From NCBI RefSeq assembly GCF_002860165.1, contig NZ_PGUZ01000012.1, forward strand, positions 62,001-126,000: DNA of 64,000 bases. Reading direction: 5' to 3'. The translations under genes were made by a program, and so were the position numbers. Shown piece by piece: positions 62,184 to 64,000 of this stretch (its first letter is position 1; the number at the start of each line of letters is the position of its first letter). The DNA comes from Bacillus sp. V3-13. GTDB lineage: Bacteria > Bacillota > Bacilli > Bacillales > Cytobacillaceae. The notes under the pieces are model-generated. The model did no database searches, was not told the DNA's origin, and saw only the letters and a list, made by a program, of their open reading frames with translations.

Positions 62184-63135
62184 TGCTGGTATCGACCCCG
62201 CCGGGTTTTTCTTCAGCTATCATCCCTGCAAGATGTAAACCATAATCTTTTTTCGATAGCTCTTTACTACCAGTCACATCCAAATAAAATTTGTCATCTG
62301 GAATGCCTTTATTGATCTCGATATTCTTAACTGTGAGAGATAGAACGGGTTCATTCTGTTGGCCATAACATTTTAAGCCCAACAGGGCACCAGTTTCTTT
62401 TGAAACCGTCATACTAAAAGGGCCGGCTAAAAATTCAGATGTTTTTTTTGTAAGTTCCCCCTCAATTAGATAGACAGGCATGCCAAATTGTTCTCCTTCT
62501 TTATAGTGCCAATCTGGATAATTGTTATATATAAGTACAAACCATTCACTATTAGTAACTTCTTGGTTATATACACCCAAATAATGCCTTTCGTTATCAG
62601 TGATAACTTCTTTGGTGAAAATATTTTTCTCAGGAATTTGGCTTATCGCAATGCCATCTTTTAATAATACATTTTCTGTTTCAATAACCTTTCCATCGTT
62701 AATTATTTGATATTGTGAACGGTTTTTCTTCTTATCGAAGTCAACATGGAACTGAAAATGCATCATTTCACCATCTAGTGGGTATCCAAATTCAAATTCC
62801 CCTTGTGCATTTTGAATATAGTCCCAGGAATAAAACATTTTTTCCACAATATGAAATTGATCCGGATATTTTTTTGCAAATTCTTCTTCTGTTTTCATCT
62901 GAAAAGGAAACTGTTCCTCTTTAAGCGGATCTCTGTGTGTCTTATTAAATCTGACAGATTCATTGATTTTTACAAATTTCTCAGCTTCACTGACTTCTAC
63001 AGGTCTCTCATTATTATTGACGACAACGTTTTTCTCACTCGCCGACTTGTTGACAACACTTGGATAAATCTTGATTCCGAGTAACACCAGTGCCAGCAAA
63101 GTAACAAGTATAATTGGTAGCACTTGTTTTATCAT
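62176..63135 (-). CDS. Anchored exported protein, paralogue of the next gene upstream
   Basis: A 319-residue protein with an N-terminal anchor (VLPIILVTLLALVLLGIKIYP) and a large outer domain. Blocks NAQGEFEFGYPLDG, PEKNIFTKEVITDNERHYLG, GEQFGMPVYLIEGEL, GPFSMTVSKETGALLGLKCYG and VKNIEINKGIPDDKFYLDV recur in the 63132 product. The strand pattern and the closing NKGIPDD.F..D element suggest a LolA/RseB-like beta fold, which is a guess. Cys residues do not form a lipobox. Confidence 0.8.
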   Translation of the reverse strand: MIKQVLPIILVTLLALVLLGIKIYPSVVNKSASEKNVVVNNNERPVEVSEAEKFVKINESVRFNKTHRDPLKEEQFPFQMKTEEEFAKKYPDQFHIVEKMFYSWDYIQNAQGEFEFGYPLDGEMMHFQFHVDFDKKKNRSQYQIINDGKVIETENVLLKDGIAISQIPEKNIFTKEVITDNERHYLGVYNQEVTNSEWFVLIYNNYPDWHYKEGEQFGMPVYLIEGELTKKTSEFLAGPFSMTVSKETGALLGLKCYGQQNEPVLSLTVKNIEINKGIPDDKFYLDVTGSKELSKKDYGLHLAGMIAEEKPGGVDTSND

Positions 63136-64000
63136 CGGCCGTTCCTTCTAGATGAATTGCTAGTATACATCCCGCCGGTCTTTTCTTGGTAATTCTCAAT
63201 ATCTGCAATATTGTAATCGAAATTGGGCAGTTCTACTCCTGAAACTTCTAGATGAAACACATCTTCAGGAACGCCTTTATTAATCGAAATATTTTTCACC
63301 GTGACCGTTACAATGGGCTCATTACCTTTTCCGTAACATTTTAAATCTAATAGTGCACCAGTATCCTTTGAAACTGTCATTGTAAATGGACCAGCTAATC
63401 TCTGAGATATACTCTCCGAAATTTCGCCATCAATTTCATAAACAGGCATACCGAACTGTTCGGCTTCTCGATATTCCCAATCTGTATAATTGTTACGAAG
63501 CAAAATAAACCACTCACTGTCAAAAATGTACTGACTATAACCCAAAAAGTAATCATTACCCGTTATGACTTTTTTATTGTATATATTTTTCTCAGGATTT
63601 TGACGTAGAAGAGTGCCATTCTTGAGTAAAGAATTTTCTGACGCAATCAAATTGCTACCCTGGTATTCTTCATATTTCGTCCGGTTTTTGCCGTTATCAA
63701 AATCAGCATAAAACTGAACTCGCTGTATGTTATCCGGATCACTATAACTGAATTCAAATTCGCCGTGTGCGTTGTGAATATATTTACTGGAGAAATATAA
63801 TTTTTTTAAAATACTAAATTTATCAGGGTTTTGTTGTGCGAGCACATGATTATATTTCAAATCGTCGTACCAGAACGATTGCTTATACTGCATATAATCT
63901 TGTTTCATGTTCACACCGCGATATTCTGCACGACTTACTTCACTTATGATCGCCTGTTGATCAGGTTGATCCTCTTGGGCAAGATTAATTTGTTTTGCTG
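63132..64000 (-). CDS. Exported-protein paralogue, 5' end outside window
   Basis: The frame stays open to the window edge; internal ATGs near 63908-63914 are not needed as starts. The visible 289 residues match the 62176-63135 product block by block (HGEFEFSYSDPDN, PEKNIYNKKVITGNDYFLG, AEQFGMPVYEIDGEI, GPFTMTVSKDTGALLDLKCYG, VKNISINKGVPEDVFHLEV). The missing N-terminus presumably holds a membrane anchor. Overlaps the following gene by four bases. Further operon genes may lie beyond the window. Confidence 0.78.
   Translation of the reverse strand, partial: AKQINLAQEDQPDQQAIISEVSRAEYRGVNMKQDYMQYKQSFWYDDLKYNHVLAQQNPDKFSILKKLYFSSKYIHNAHGEFEFSYSDPDNIQRVQFYADFDNGKNRTKYEEYQGSNLIASENSLLKNGTLLRQNPEKNIYNKKVITGNDYFLGYSQYIFDSEWFILLRNNYTDWEYREAEQFGMPVYEIDGEISESISQRLAGPFTMTVSKDTGALLDLKCYGKGNEPIVTVTVKNISINKGVPEDVFHLEVSGVELPNFDYNIADIENYQEKTGGMYTSNSSRRNGR

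Overview
The window is chromosomal DNA of an endospore-forming member of the Bacillaceae (Bacillus sensu lato). The evidence is spore genes (sspP, sspN, tlp, a CotM-like coat protein, a sporulation-type histidine kinase), strong AGGAGG-type ribosome binding sites, and a gene order cotM / sspP / citB / yneN / sspN / tlp / yneP / yneQ / yneR / plsY / CoA-binding protein / parE / parC that matches the B. subtilis cotM-parC region from memory, with lineage-specific insertions. No rRNA, tRNA or CRISPR array was seen.

Region 1 (1-17.2 kb) is aromatic catabolism. After the 3' end of adhE come a thiolase, a PaaX-type phenylacetyl-CoA repressor, a flavin oxidoreductase and a TrpXYZ-type ABC importer. 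Then follow a hotdog thioesterase, phenylalanine dehydrogenase, a complete 2-oxoacid dehydrogenase complex (E1a, E1b, E2, E3) and the homogentisate branch (hpd, fumarylacetoacetase, hmgA). Two perfect matches to the CcpA cre consensus lie in front of the importer and in front of phenylalanine dehydrogenase. The layout suggests phenylalanine to phenylpyruvate to phenylacetyl-CoA, with tyrosine going through homogentisate, under carbon catabolite control.

Region 2 (17.2-24.8 kb) holds a phosphonate-type phnDCE importer (PhnE is a tandem fusion), an ABC-F ATPase, and kbl-tdh for threonine breakdown.

Region 3 (24.8-40 kb) is a selenium locus laid over the spore/citB region. It holds selD, itself a selenoprotein with UGA at codon 18, a divergent SelW/Rdx-like selenoprotein (CxxU), selA, and about 11 kb further on a HesB-like selenoprotein. 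All three UGA codons are followed by a plausible bacterial SECIS hairpin. ORF callers truncate or miss these genes. selB and the Sec tRNA gene were not found in the window. Between them lie sspP, citB with a CcpC-type dyad, mtnA, yneN, sspN, tlp, a double-AAA SpoVK-like protein, yneP, yneQ and yneR.

Region 4 (40-56.7 kb) holds a histidine kinase, plsY, an IS605-type 3'-end relic, a GH18 cell-wall hydrolase, an OpuC-type osmoprotectant importer, parE-parC behind a LexA box, a secreted protein, a staygreen homologue, and a single-aptamer glycine riboswitch with terminator in front of an ACT-domain/UPF0210 pair.

Region 5 (56.7-64 kb) is accessory. An AT-rich stretch carries decayed genes and repeated 14-bp motifs. 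It is followed by a minus-strand operon that continues out of the window: two paralogous exported proteins, four different ABC-2-type membrane proteins, one ATPase and one anchored protein. I could not assign this operon to a described system.
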